A stretch of DNA of 64,000 bases from UPXZ01 sp018055865 (GCA_964292695.1 CAXYWB010000001.1:40369-104368), one strand, 5' to 3'. Shown: positions 48,518 through 58,924, numbered from the stretch's first letter. Made by a program: numbers and translations. The notes: a model not told the origin generated them from the sequence alone.

Positions 48518-51382
48518 ATGAGAAAACCAAATTTGCTGCTGTTGGTCTTAGCAGTTGCAATCTTTTCAGGTTGCAGTAATTCAAGTTTTACAAAAAACGC
48601 AGATGGAGTTGAGATTTCCATCCAATCCGAAGTTTCGGACAGTGCTCAAACGATTCGTTTACAGGTAATAAACGAAAAAATCATCCGTGTTTCGGCTACA
48701 CCCGAAAAGAAATTTTCGCGGGAAAAAAGTTTGATTATTGTTCCACAGGATAAAATGATTTCCAAATTCTCTGTTGAAGAAAAGGATGAATTCATAGTCT
48801 TATCCACAGATTCACTGCAGGTTACAGTTCGGAAGGAAAACGGTGAGATTACTTTTATGAACCGAAAAGGTGAAATTTTACTACAGGAGAACACAGGTGG
48901 CGGAAAATCATTCTCACCCATCGAAGTGGAAGGAACAAAAGGGTACACGGTGCGTCAGGTGTTTGAATCGCCTGAAGATGAGGCTTTTTACGGCTTAGGT
49001 CAGCACCAGTCGGACGAATTTAACTACAAGGGAAAAAACGAATCTCTCTTTCAGTATAACACCAAAGTTTCTGTACCATTCGTCATTTCCAGCAAAAAAT
49101 ACGGAATTCTCTGGGATAATTATTCTCTTTCCAAATTTGGTGACAGCCGCGATTATGCCGAACTTAATCAATTCAAGCTTTATGATGCCGAAGGAAAAGA
49201 AGGTGGTTTAACTGCTGTATATACATCAGAGGATGCTTCCAGTACACCTTTAACTCGTATTGAACCTGTATTGAATTATGAAAATCTTACCTTGATAAAA
49301 AACTTCCCGCAAGGGTTTGATTTGAATAATTCAAGAATATCATGGCAGGGAGAAATTGAATCTGTCGAAAGTGGTTTGTATCATTTTTTCCTTCACTACG
49401 CCGGATATGTGAAAATTTATTTCAATAACGAACTTGTAGTGAAAGAACGCTGGAGAACTGCCTGGAACCCAAACGATTTCAAATTCACCTATCAGATGGA
49501 AGCAGGCAGGCGAATTCCCATTCGGGTAGAGTGGGAGCCTGATGGCGGCGTTTCTTACCTGGCATTAAAAGCCCTTAGTCCGCTACCTGAAGCCGAACAA
49601 AACAAACTTGCACTCTGGAGTGAAATGGCCAATGAAATTGATTATTATTTCGTTTACGGAAAAAACATGGACGAAGTAATAAGCGGATACAGAACCCTGA
49701 CCGGAAAATCACAGATAATGCCAAAATGGGCGATGGGTTTCTGGCAAAGCCGCGAGCGTTACAAAACACAATTTGAGCTCGTTAATACATTGAAAGAATT
49801 CAGAAACCGGAAAATAGGCATCGATAATATCGTTCAGGACTGGTTTTACTGGCCCGAAACAGAATGGGGAAGTCACAAATTTGATCCCGACCGATTCCCG
49901 AATCCAAAAGAAATGGTAGACACCGTTCACCAACTGAATGCCAAAATCATGATTTCGGTATGGCCCAAATTTTATGCAACGACCGAACATTTCCGTCAAT
50001 TCGACAGCCAAGGCTGGATGTACCGTCAAGCCGTAAAAGACAGCATTCGCGATTGGGTTGGACCGGGTTACGTAGGCTCTTTTTACGATGCGTATGCCGA
50101 AGGTGCACGCAAACTTTTCTGGAAACAAATGGAGGAAAATCTTTATCCCAAAGGTTTTGATGCCTGGTGGATGGACGCTTCGGAGCCAAACGTGCAGGAC
50201 AATACAGATATAGATTACCGCAAAAAGTTGTGCGGCCCAACAGCTCTTGGACCTTCTGCGAAATACTTCAATGCCTATGCATTGGTAAACGCACAATCCA
50301 TTTACGAAGGTCAACGCGGAGTTGATCCGAATAAACGCGTTTTCCTGCTTACCCGTTCCGGATTTGCCGGATTGCAACGCTATTCCACTGCTACATGGAG
50401 CGGCGATATTGGCACCCGCTGGGAGGATATGAAACCGCAGATTTCTGCCGGATTGAATTTTGCTATGTCAGGAATTCCTTACTGGACCATGGATATAGGC
50501 GGTTTTTGTGTGGAAAAAAGATACGATGCCGGACAGCGAATTTACGACGAAACCGGTGTGGAAAATGAAAATCTCAAAGAATGGCGTGAGCTGAATGCCC
50601 GCTGGTATCAATTTGGAGCATTTTCGCCCCTCTACAGAGCTCACGGGCAATTTCCCTATCGCGAACCCTTCAACATTGCACCTGAAAATCATCCGGCTTT
50701 TCAGACCATTAATTATTACAATAAATTACGATATCGGTTGATGCCCTACATTTATTCACTGGCAGGAATGACCTGGTTCAACGATTACACCATCATGAGG
50801 GCGTTGGTGATGGATCACGGAAAAGATGCCGTAGTGAACAACATCAGTGATCAGTATATGTTTGGAAATTCATTGATGGTTTGTCCGGTTTATGAGTACA
50901 AAGCTACCAAACGAAATGTTTATTTCCCAAATACAAGCGGCTGGTACGATTTCTATACCGGAAAATTTATTGCCGGAGGAACTCAACAAACGGTGGATGC
51001 ACCCTATGTAAGCATGCCGCTGTATGCACATGAAGGAGCCATTATTCCTTTTGGTCCGGAAATCCAATTTACCGACGAAAAGAAACCTGATAACATTACT
51101 TTGTATGTCTATGGCGGAAAAAACGGCAAATTCACCTTATACGAAGATGAAGGAGTAAATTATAATTATGAAAAAGGAGCCTATGCAACTATCGACTTCA
51201 ACTACGACGAAGCTTCCAAAACTCTCCGCATAAGCGACCGAAAAGGCACTTTCGACGGAATGCTGCAGAATAGGAAATTCAACGTGGTTCTTGTAAATCA
51301 GGCTGTGCCGAAACCGTACGATCCTGATTCAAAAGGAATTGAAGTGAATTATACGGGCGTTGCACAAACTGTAAAACTGTAA
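48518..51382 (+). CDS. GH31 alpha-xylosidase-type lipoprotein with PA14 insert
   Basis: The 954-residue lipoprotein (lipobox VAIFSGC, C19) is a GH31 enzyme. It has an N-terminal beta-domain (about 25-225), a PA14-type insert at about 225-370 (PQGFDLNNSRISWQGEIESVESGLYHFFLHYAGYVKIYFNNE), and the TIM barrel with nucleophile D553 in WWMDASEPN and acid/base D630 in WSGDIGTRWED. The C-terminal beta-domains follow to the end. A PA14 insert in GH31 is typical of alpha-xylosidases that act on xyloglucan oligosaccharides, such as those of xyloglucan loci. Alpha-glucosidase activity remains possible. GH2 starts 6 nt after its stop, so the two are co-expressed. Confidence 0.92.
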   Translation: MRKPNLLLLVLAVAIFSGCSNSSFTKNADGVEISIQSEVSDSAQTIRLQVINEKIIRVSATPEKKFSREKSLIIVPQDKMISKFSVEEKDEFIVLSTDSLQVTVRKENGEITFMNRKGEILLQENTGGGKSFSPIEVEGTKGYTVRQVFESPEDEAFYGLGQHQSDEFNYKGKNESLFQYNTKVSVPFVISSKKYGILWDNYSLSKFGDSRDYAELNQFKLYDAEGKEGGLTAVYTSEDASSTPLTRIEPVLNYENLTLIKNFPQGFDLNNSRISWQGEIESVESGLYHFFLHYAGYVKIYFNNELVVKERWRTAWNPNDFKFTYQMEAGRRIPIRVEWEPDGGVSYLALKALSPLPEAEQNKLALWSEMANEIDYYFVYGKNMDEVISGYRTLTGKSQIMPKWAMGFWQSRERYKTQFELVNTLKEFRNRKIGIDNIVQDWFYWPETEWGSHKFDPDRFPNPKEMVDTVHQLNAKIMISVWPKFYATTEHFRQFDSQGWMYRQAVKDSIRDWVGPGYVGSFYDAYAEGARKLFWKQMEENLYPKGFDAWWMDASEPNVQDNTDIDYRKKLCGPTALGPSAKYFNAYALVNAQSIYEGQRGVDPNKRVFLLTRSGFAGLQRYSTATWSGDIGTRWEDMKPQISAGLNFAMSGIPYWTMDIGGFCVEKRYDAGQRIYDETGVENENLKEWRELNARWYQFGAFSPLYRAHGQFPYREPFNIAPENHPAFQTINYYNKLRYRLMPYIYSLAGMTWFNDYTIMRALVMDHGKDAVVNNISDQYMFGNSLMVCPVYEYKATKRNVYFPNTSGWYDFYTGKFIAGGTQQTVDAPYVSMPLYAHEGAIIPFGPEIQFTDEKKPDNITLYVYGGKNGKFTLYEDEGVNYNYEKGAYATIDFNYDEASKTLRISDRKGTFDGMLQNRKFNVVLVNQAVPKPYDPDSKGIEVNYTGVAQTVKL

Positions 51383-51388
51383 TTACGA

Positions 51389-53890
51389 ATGAAACACAAG
51401 TTGTTCATAGTCTCACTTTCACTGGCCATTTTGCTTGGCTCTTGCGCAACCGTATTGCCCCGACGCGTGGAAAATTTCAACGGAGACTGGACTTTTCACT
51501 TAGGAGAAGTAGTAGAAGCTTCGTTGCCGGAATTTGACGATACCGGCTGGCGGAAATTAAATCTTCCTCACGATTGGTCAATTGAAGGTGAATTTAGCGA
51601 AAGTAATCCATCCGGAAGCGGAGGAGGTGCTTTGCCGGGTGGCATCGGGTGGTATAGGAAATCATTTTCGATAGATAAAAATTCCGAAGGGAAGAAAATA
51701 TTCATCGATTTCGATGGCGTGTACATGAATTCTGAAGTGTGGATAAACGGGAAAAGCCTCGGAGTTCGTCCATACGGCTACATCTCATTTCGTTACGACC
51801 TGACTGACCATATTCGCTACGGCGGTGAAAATGTGATTGCAGTAAGAGTTGATAACAGCGAACAGCCCAACTCGCGCTGGTATTCCGGTTGCGGAATTTA
51901 CCGGAATGTGTGGATCACAGTGGCCGATCCTGTTCATGTTGATTTGTGGGGAACTTATGTAACCACACCGCAAGTTGACGAACAAAATGCGACAATACAG
52001 ATTACCACCACGGTAAAAAATGACAGTAAAAATGCTGAAGAAGTAAAAATTTCAACCATTATTGTTGATGCCAATGGGAAAAAAGTGACTGAGACAAACT
52101 CTGTTCAGTCTCTTTCTTCAGGTCAAAAAGCGGAAGTTGGTCACGAATTAAATCTCCGAAATCCAATACGCTGGACAATTGAAAATCCTTATTTATACAG
52201 TGTTAAAACTAAGCTTTATGTTGGAAATAAGTTGAAAGACCAGTACAGTACACCTTTGGGAGTCAGAAGTTTTGTTTTTGATGCTGAAAAGGGATTTTTC
52301 CTGAACGGAGTTCACACAAAAATCAGGGGAGTTTGTCTTCATCACGACCTGGGAGCACTGGGAGCAGCAGTAAATACACGAGCAATAGAACGTCAGCTGG
52401 AAATTATGAAAAAAATGGGTGTAAACGGAATCAGGACTTCGCACAATCCTCCGGCTCCCGAGCTGCTTCAACTCTGCGACCGGATGGGATTTATCGTTAT
52501 GGACGAAACATTCGATATGTGGAGGAAGAAAAAAACAGCCCATGATTATTCCCGCTATTTCAACGAATGGCACGAACGTGATCTGACTGATCATATTCTT
52601 CGTGATAGAAATCATCCATCCGTATTTATGTGGAGTATCGGAAACGAAGTGCTGGAGCAATGGACTCATGCCGATGCCGATACACTGGATATTCAAAACG
52701 CTAATTTATTGCTCAATCTGAAACGTGATCCTAATTCACTGGCGCATGAAGGTGACGAGATGAGCGTGAATTCACTGCTGACAAAAAAGCTGGCTGAAAT
52801 GGTGAAAAAACTTGATCCTTCACGCCCGGTAACGACAGGAAACAACGAACCGAGTCCGGAAAATCACCTTTTCAAATCGGGTGCACTGGATATTATCGGG
52901 TTCAATTACCACGAAGCAGATTATTTCGACGTTCAGAAAAACTTCCCCGGAAAGCCCTTCATAGCTGCCGAAACCACATCGGGACTAATGACCCGCGGAT
53001 TCTACCGTATGCCAGGCGATTCGATGTACGTATGGCCTGTTCGGTGGGATATTCCTTTCTCCGAACCAAGTTACTCCTGCTCATCATACGACAATAACCA
53101 CGTTCCCTGGGGCTCGACCCACGAAAGTTTGTGGAACATTGTAAAGAAAAATGATTTTATCAGCGGAATGTACATTTGGACAGGATTCGACTACATTGGT
53201 GAACCTACACCGTTCTGGTTTCCGGCCCGAAGTTCTTATTTCGGAATCGTAGATTTGGCCGGATTTCCCAAAGATGTATATTACATGTATCAGTCAGAAT
53301 GGACCAATAAGAATGTGCTGCACGTTTTTCCGCACTGGAACTGGAAAAAAGGACAGACCATCGACGTCTGGGCATATTACAACAATGCCGACGAAGTGGA
53401 ATTGTATCTGAACGGAGTTTCACAAGGCGTTAAGAAAAAAGGTGAGAATGAATATCACGTTTTTTGGCGGCTGAACTTCGAGCCCGGAACTGTGAAAGTA
53501 ATATCACGCAAGAATGGAAAAGAAGTGCTTATGCGCGAAATTCACACTGCAGGCGAACCTTACAAAATCAAACTAACGGCTGATAGAAGCGAAATAAATG
53601 CTGACGGAACAGATTTAAGTTTCGTAACGGCAGAGGTGTTGGACAAAGACGGCAATCTTTGCCCAAATGCTGATAATTTAGTAAAATTCACTCTATCGGA
53701 CCATGGCTTCATAGCCGGAGTAGATAATGGAAATCAAATAAGCCTCGAAAAATTCAAGGCATCTGAACGTAAAGTGTTTTATGGAAAATGTCTTGCAATA
53801 GTTCAAAATAAAAATAAAAAAGGAACAATAACTCTCAAGGCTGCTTCAGAAGGATTAAAAGCTACAGAAATAACTATAAACGTGAAATAA
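51389..53890 (+). CDS. GH2 family glycosidase, beta-galactosidase type, lipoprotein
   Basis: The 833-residue lipoprotein (lipobox LAILLGSC, C19) has the GH2 order: sugar-binding domain (about 28-180), Ig-like domain (about 190-290), TIM barrel (about 295-600) with acid/base E420 in WSIGNEVLEQW and nucleophile E528 in FIAAETTSG, then a DUF4982-type domain (about 620-700) and a terminal Ig-like domain. The sequence NLPHDWSIEGEF near the start is typical of beta-galactosidases of this branch. Placed after GH31 and before GH5, it would remove galactose side residues from xyloglucan oligosaccharides. A beta-mannosidase or glucuronidase role is less likely. Confidence 0.92.
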   Translation: MKHKLFIVSLSLAILLGSCATVLPRRVENFNGDWTFHLGEVVEASLPEFDDTGWRKLNLPHDWSIEGEFSESNPSGSGGGALPGGIGWYRKSFSIDKNSEGKKIFIDFDGVYMNSEVWINGKSLGVRPYGYISFRYDLTDHIRYGGENVIAVRVDNSEQPNSRWYSGCGIYRNVWITVADPVHVDLWGTYVTTPQVDEQNATIQITTTVKNDSKNAEEVKISTIIVDANGKKVTETNSVQSLSSGQKAEVGHELNLRNPIRWTIENPYLYSVKTKLYVGNKLKDQYSTPLGVRSFVFDAEKGFFLNGVHTKIRGVCLHHDLGALGAAVNTRAIERQLEIMKKMGVNGIRTSHNPPAPELLQLCDRMGFIVMDETFDMWRKKKTAHDYSRYFNEWHERDLTDHILRDRNHPSVFMWSIGNEVLEQWTHADADTLDIQNANLLLNLKRDPNSLAHEGDEMSVNSLLTKKLAEMVKKLDPSRPVTTGNNEPSPENHLFKSGALDIIGFNYHEADYFDVQKNFPGKPFIAAETTSGLMTRGFYRMPGDSMYVWPVRWDIPFSEPSYSCSSYDNNHVPWGSTHESLWNIVKKNDFISGMYIWTGFDYIGEPTPFWFPARSSYFGIVDLAGFPKDVYYMYQSEWTNKNVLHVFPHWNWKKGQTIDVWAYYNNADEVELYLNGVSQGVKKKGENEYHVFWRLNFEPGTVKVISRKNGKEVLMREIHTAGEPYKIKLTADRSEINADGTDLSFVTAEVLDKDGNLCPNADNLVKFTLSDHGFIAGVDNGNQISLEKFKASERKVFYGKCLAIVQNKNKKGTITLKAASEGLKATEITINVK

Positions 53891-53930
53891 GAGCAATATC
53901 AATGGTAAACATATAGGTTATTTTTTAAAA

Positions 53931-53938
53931 TACTTTTG
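53931..53938 (+). promoter_or_regulatory. -7 box of GH5 gene promoter
   Basis: TACTTTTG matches TAnnTTTG, 18 nt ahead of ATG 53957. It excludes the TTG at 53936 as the start. Confidence 0.6.
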
Positions 53939-53956
53939 ACTAAAAACATCAACTTT

Positions 53957-55693
53957 ATGAAAAATAGATTTTCTCAACTTATTCTTATTTTAGTTTTTCT
54001 TTCAGGGAGTTTCCAATCCTGTAAGTCGACTGAAGTAATTCAATCCGAACTCATTCTTGCGAAAGAAGAGATGATGTTCGAAAATCAACCCGGTAACTCT
54101 GTACTCACCATTAAATCGAATGTTGACTGGAGAGCAATCAGTTCTGAATCCTGGTGTACACTCACTCCCGCATTAGGCCTGCCAGGCACCAAACAAATTA
54201 CCGTTTCGGTCACAAAAAATGAATCTGCTACCTCACGTCAGGCTCTGATAACTGTCACAGCCGGAAAACTTACTAAGCAGGTAAAAGTAATTCAGGCTCC
54301 AAATATCATTTTTTCGCTTACGCAGAAAGAATACAATGTGGCAGCTGTCGGAGGCGAAATCATAGTATTAATACAGTCAAATGTCGATTTTACTCACAAT
54401 ATTCAGGACGAATGGATTACCCGAAAATCTGTTTCAACGGATAAAAAAACACAGATTTTTGCTATTGCCGAGAACCTTCTGAACACAGCACGCGAAGGAA
54501 CCATTACATTTACTTCTGCCGGACTGTCCGAAATTGTTAAAGTGCACCAGTTGGCTAACGGCATTGCTATTCCGGCTGACAAAGCAGGCATGGAAAGCGA
54601 TTCGAAGGCATTGGCAAAGAAAATAAAACTAGGTTGGAATCTGGGCAATACGTTAGAAGCTATCGGAGGTGAAACTGCCTGGGGCAACCCAAAAGCATCC
54701 AAAGAACTTATAGATTTGGTGAAATCTTCGGGTTTCAATGCCGTGCGTATTCCATGCGCCTGGGACGGCTATCTGGAAAATCAGACTACTTACAAAATCA
54801 AAGATTTCTGGCTGGCCCGGGTGAAAGAGGTGGTCGATTATTGTGTTGAAAACAACATTTACGCTGTTTTGAACATCCATTGGGACGGAGGCTGGCTTGA
54901 AAATAATCCAACTGCCGAAAAGCAAGCAGAAGTAAATAAAAAACAAAAAGCCATTTGGGAGCAAATTGCGCTCTATTTCAGAAATTACGACGAACGATTG
55001 CTTTTTGCCGGCACTAATGAAGTTCATATCACTTCCGGAAATCCTACTCAGACTAATTTTGATGTTCAAATGTCTTACAATCAGACTTTTGTGAATGCTG
55101 TCCGCTCTACAGGAGGCAAAAACGCTTACAGGAATCTGATTATTCAGGCATACAATACCAATATTGACCAGGCAGTAAGTTCCCTGAAAGTATCAAACGA
55201 TATTGTTCAGAACCGCCTGATGGTGGAAGTGCATTATTACGATCCATGGAACTTCTGTGGAATGGAGAAAGATGAATCCTGGGGCAAATATGCGGCACTT
55301 TGGGGTGAGCCATACGAACAATATGCGGTTGGTGCTCTCTCCGGAAGAGCTGCTACATGGGGCAAAGAGGATCATGTAAAAACGCAGTTTGCCAAAATGA
55401 AAACTAATTTTGTAGATAAAGGATATCCGGTTATTATGGGTGAATTTTCCGTAGCACGACGAACTACATATACCGGCGATGCCCTGATGCACCATTTGAA
55501 TTCACGGGCGTATTACCTGAAATTTGTTACCGAACAGGCTAAAAATTATGGTTTGGTCCCTTTTTACTGGGATAATGGTGGAATCGGGAACCTGGCTTTC
55601 GGAATATTCGACAGAAAAACGAATCGAATTGCAGATGAGAAGGCGCTCAATGCCCTGATTGAGGGTAGTGTAGCCGGAACTTATCCTTATTAA
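53957..55693 (+). CDS. BACON-BACON-GH5 endoglucanase-type lipoprotein
   Basis: The 578-residue protein has a signal with a weak lipobox (FQSC, C22), two BACON domains (about 27-112 and 113-198, each with a SNVDW/SNVDF strand and a W near its end), and a GH5 barrel (about 225-570). The catalytic acid/base is E355 in FAGTNEVH and the nucleophile E496 in VIMGEFSVARR. GWNLGNTLEAIGGE at the barrel start is typical of subfamily 4, which includes endo-xyloglucanases and endoglucanases. BACON domains in this position act as spacers from the cell surface. It has its own promoter and ends in a terminator. Confidence 0.93.
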   Translation: MKNRFSQLILILVFLSGSFQSCKSTEVIQSELILAKEEMMFENQPGNSVLTIKSNVDWRAISSESWCTLTPALGLPGTKQITVSVTKNESATSRQALITVTAGKLTKQVKVIQAPNIIFSLTQKEYNVAAVGGEIIVLIQSNVDFTHNIQDEWITRKSVSTDKKTQIFAIAENLLNTAREGTITFTSAGLSEIVKVHQLANGIAIPADKAGMESDSKALAKKIKLGWNLGNTLEAIGGETAWGNPKASKELIDLVKSSGFNAVRIPCAWDGYLENQTTYKIKDFWLARVKEVVDYCVENNIYAVLNIHWDGGWLENNPTAEKQAEVNKKQKAIWEQIALYFRNYDERLLFAGTNEVHITSGNPTQTNFDVQMSYNQTFVNAVRSTGGKNAYRNLIIQAYNTNIDQAVSSLKVSNDIVQNRLMVEVHYYDPWNFCGMEKDESWGKYAALWGEPYEQYAVGALSGRAATWGKEDHVKTQFAKMKTNFVDKGYPVIMGEFSVARRTTYTGDALMHHLNSRAYYLKFVTEQAKNYGLVPFYWDNGGIGNLAFGIFDRKTNRIADEKALNALIEGSVAGTYPY

Positions 55694-55751
55694 AATGTTG
55701 TATTTTAATTTCAATTATCCATTTCACTTTTTAAAAAGTTATCAAAAATCC

Positions 55752-55787
55752 AACAGATAGAGAATGAAGTCTTCTCTGTCTGTTTTT
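55752..55787 (+). terminator. Rho-independent terminator after GH5
   Basis: AACAGATAGAGAA (55752-55764) pairs with TTCTCTGTCTGTT (55772-55784, one G-T), followed by T-rich sequence. It divides the GH31-GH2-GH5 block from GH84. Confidence 0.85.
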
Positions 55788-55913
55788 GTTTGTTACACTT
55801 GCGTAAAATCGCTTTTTGCCTATAGCTCAACGATATTTTAAAATTTCTTATTTTAGTAGGATTTTTTAAGTTATAATTACAAATAACTTAGGGAAACATA
55901 TCATTAATATTTG

Positions 55914-55921
55914 TATCTTTG
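55914..55921 (+). promoter_or_regulatory. -7 box of GH84 gene promoter
   Basis: TATCTTTG is an exact TAnnTTTG match. It lies 31 nt before ATG 55953 and inside the longer frame that opens at 55911, so the later start is right. Confidence 0.65.
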
Positions 55922-55952
55922 CATCCATCTAATTACTAGCCTTTTAATATAT

Positions 55953-58871
55953 ATGGGAAAAATCAAATTACTGCTTCTGCTGTTGTTTTGCTCTTTAACG
56001 TCAATTATTTTGGCACAGCAGGTTACCATCTCACCCATTCCTCAAACTATTTCATGGGGCGAAAAAGCATTCGAAAACACTACTTCTTACTTTCTTACAG
56101 GCAGCCAAACGGCCGATCAGGATGCTGTAAAACTGTTACAGTCAAAGTTAGTATTAAACACTACCGGTGTTGAAATCATCATTGGTGAGAAAGAAGATTC
56201 AGTTGTTGCTGAATATATTGCTGAAGTGCCCGATTTCAACGAAGCATACTTTTTAAAAATTGAAACAGGCAGAATAATCATTGTTGGAGCCGATGAATCA
56301 GGTACTTTTTACGGAGTACAGTCGCTACTGCAGATTCTTTCATCACCCGAAGTGATGTCTGTAACCATTAAGGACTATCCGAATGTGACCGAAAGAGGAA
56401 TTATCGAAGGGTATTACGGAAATCCGTATTCCCATCAGGCGCGTAAACGACTTTTCCGTTTTTTTGGAGAAAACAAGATGAACGTGTACATTTATGGCCC
56501 AAAAGACGATCCTTATCACGGTTTTGGCACCAAATGGCGCGATCCTTATCCCTCTGCTCAGGCTGCTCAAATGAAAGAATTAATTGATGCAGCTCATCAA
56601 AACAAGGTGAACTTTGTGTGGGCCGTTCATCCCGGAAACAATATCAGCTGGACTGATAATAACAGCGACGGAATTGTGGATGATTTTGTAGCCTGTAAGA
56701 ATAAATTCCAGCTGATGTATGATCTCGGAGTGCGCTCTTTTGCTGTTTTCTTCGACGACATAGGTGGAGTGGGAGCCGACCCCGTTAATCAGGCGAAGAT
56801 GATGAATTATCTGACCACTGAATTTGTAAATAAGAAAACGGATGTTTCACCATTGCTGCTTTGTCCTACTCAATACAATAAATCATGGTCCAGCGGAACA
56901 TATCTTTCCATCCTTGGAACTCAAATGGACAAAAGCGTGCGCATTATGTGGACCGGAAACAGTGTGGTGGATATGATCAACAAGAGCGATATGGACTGGA
57001 TCAATGCTCAAATAAGCCGAAAAGCATACATCTGGCTCAATTATCCGGTTACAGATTATTGTGTGGACCATCTTCTGATGGGTCCTACCTACGGCAATGA
57101 TCTGAATATTGCGTCGCAGCTTTCAGGCTTCACGGCCAATCCGATGGAATATGCTGAAGCTTCCAAGGTGGCTCTTTACAGCATTGCCGACTATTCGTGG
57201 AACATGTCAAAGTACAATTCGAACAGCTCATGGCAGAGAGGAATAAAATACCTGATGCCGGATAATTACGAAGCTTACAGGGTTTTTTGTGAAAACAACA
57301 TCGATTTGGGACCAACGGGGCATGGCTTACGGCGAACCGGTGAATCGGCTGCATTCAAAACTGTTTCCGATGCATTTATGACTGATTTTACAGCCGGAAA
57401 TTACAACGTGGCTCAAATTAATGCGCTTTCAGAGCAATTTCAACGATTTATCAATTCCTCAAATGAACTCTCATCGTCCACCTATAATACTTATTTGATA
57501 GAGGAAATAAAACCGTGGATGGATGTGTTTAGTTTGATGGGGAAACGGGGAGAAAAACTGCTGAATATGTATGCTGCCCTCAATTCTGAAGATTCAATAG
57601 CTTTTATCAGATACTACCTGGAAGCCGACTCGCTTGAAATCCTTCAGGGAAAAATTCGTTCGAGAGATTTTCCGGGGAGTATAAAGAATCCTTATCCTAA
57701 ACCTGCCAATGAAGTTGTTGCTCCATTTCTGAAGCAACTGAAAACTCGTTTGATAAGTAATTACCGGAGTAAATTCGATTACCGGACTGATATTTTTCCT
57801 GCCATACTGCTTGAGAGTGGAAATTATTACATCAAATACAATGGAAAATTTCTGACCAACCGAAATGTGAATGCATCGGGCGGAAATCCTGAATTTATGG
57901 CCTCCAAAGATACAATCAATCCGCAGCGTCAGGAGTGGACGGTAAGCGTCGACCCGATTACCGAGCGATACAGTATCCGTAATACACAAGACAATCGCTA
58001 TGTAAATGAATTGGGCAATTTCGGAACAAATCCGTATGAAGCAATATGGCATACATTTAATTTCCATCGTTTCAGTGGAAAATACGCCATACAAAATGCC
58101 GGTTCGGCAGGCGATAAATTCTGGCAATCCAACGGAATTCGAATTAGCCTAAGCACAGATAATGTGCTTTCAAACAATAACTTCCTCTTTGAATTTGTTC
58201 CCGTTGGGCAAGACTCCGCCAATCATCCTGCCATCAGTTTTGGCGAAACTTACTTCATTAAATTTAACGGGAATTTTCTGACAAATAACGCACCAAACGG
58301 TTCGGGTGGAAATCCTACATTCCGGGTATTTAATCCGGCATCAAACGTGAAAACCCAAAAATGGATTTTCACCGAGGATGCTGCTTCAGACAGGATTAAA
58401 CTGGTAAGTGCTGCGGATAATCGCTATATAAATGAATTAGGAGCATTCGGAACGAATCAGTATTATCCGGCCTGGAATTCATATTTGATAACCGAAATGG
58501 GTGGAAAATTCGCTATCAGAAATGCCGGAGATGCCGGAAATAAGTATTGGAAAGCCGGAACCCGAATAGAAGCAGGTGATACAGGTTTGTCTGACAGCTA
58601 TATTTTTGAGATTGTATCAGATAAAGTGAGTACTTCAGAAAAAAAAAAGGTTTTTTCAGGCGAATTTTCTGTAACTCTAAATAATGAATACTTTCAGGTT
58701 CTCGGTGGCGAAATGAAATCCATGCAACTAACTAATATCCATGGAGTTATAATTGAGTCGGTGGGCAATTCCAATGTGATAAATGCGAGCAATCTGGCAA
58801 AAGGAATTTATATTCTTTCTGTAGTTTCCAGGAATGGAACAACAGATACTATCAAATTGTTAAAACCATAA
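55953..58871 (+). CDS. GH84 beta-N-acetylglucosaminidase with tandem C-terminal repeats and type IX tail
   Basis: The 972-residue protein has a signal peptide (1-22), a small alpha/beta domain typical of O-GlcNAcases (about 25-135) and a GH84 barrel (about 140-440). It has RGIIEGYYGNPYSHQARKRLF and the catalytic pair D268-D269 in FFDDIGG. A helical region follows (about 470-610). Then come two copies of a roughly 125-residue repeat (about 623-750 and 763-888), each with a FLTN-(x)n-SGGNP start and a GKYAIQN/GKFAIRN section, and a type IX sorting tail (about 899-972) ending TIKLLKP. It should be secreted or surface-held and cleave N-acetylglucosamine from glycans. GH84 is unusual next to xyloglucan-type enzymes, so this may serve another glycan. 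Confidence 0.93.
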   Translation: MGKIKLLLLLLFCSLTSIILAQQVTISPIPQTISWGEKAFENTTSYFLTGSQTADQDAVKLLQSKLVLNTTGVEIIIGEKEDSVVAEYIAEVPDFNEAYFLKIETGRIIIVGADESGTFYGVQSLLQILSSPEVMSVTIKDYPNVTERGIIEGYYGNPYSHQARKRLFRFFGENKMNVYIYGPKDDPYHGFGTKWRDPYPSAQAAQMKELIDAAHQNKVNFVWAVHPGNNISWTDNNSDGIVDDFVACKNKFQLMYDLGVRSFAVFFDDIGGVGADPVNQAKMMNYLTTEFVNKKTDVSPLLLCPTQYNKSWSSGTYLSILGTQMDKSVRIMWTGNSVVDMINKSDMDWINAQISRKAYIWLNYPVTDYCVDHLLMGPTYGNDLNIASQLSGFTANPMEYAEASKVALYSIADYSWNMSKYNSNSSWQRGIKYLMPDNYEAYRVFCENNIDLGPTGHGLRRTGESAAFKTVSDAFMTDFTAGNYNVAQINALSEQFQRFINSSNELSSSTYNTYLIEEIKPWMDVFSLMGKRGEKLLNMYAALNSEDSIAFIRYYLEADSLEILQGKIRSRDFPGSIKNPYPKPANEVVAPFLKQLKTRLISNYRSKFDYRTDIFPAILLESGNYYIKYNGKFLTNRNVNASGGNPEFMASKDTINPQRQEWTVSVDPITERYSIRNTQDNRYVNELGNFGTNPYEAIWHTFNFHRFSGKYAIQNAGSAGDKFWQSNGIRISLSTDNVLSNNNFLFEFVPVGQDSANHPAISFGETYFIKFNGNFLTNNAPNGSGGNPTFRVFNPASNVKTQKWIFTEDAASDRIKLVSAADNRYINELGAFGTNQYYPAWNSYLITEMGGKFAIRNAGDAGNKYWKAGTRIEAGDTGLSDSYIFEIVSDKVSTSEKKKVFSGEFSVTLNNEYFQVLGGEMKSMQLTNIHGVIIESVGNSNVINASNLAKGIYILSVVSRNGTTDTIKLLKP

Positions 58872-58924
58872 GTTTTTTAATTTTCCACAATATTTTTTAG
58901 AAAAATTAGAATAAAAAAAAGAAT

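Noticed and set aside
49709..50377. 222-codon antisense frame inside the GH31 gene
   Set aside because: Covers the catalytic core of GH31 on the other strand, and the composition is typical of a shadow.
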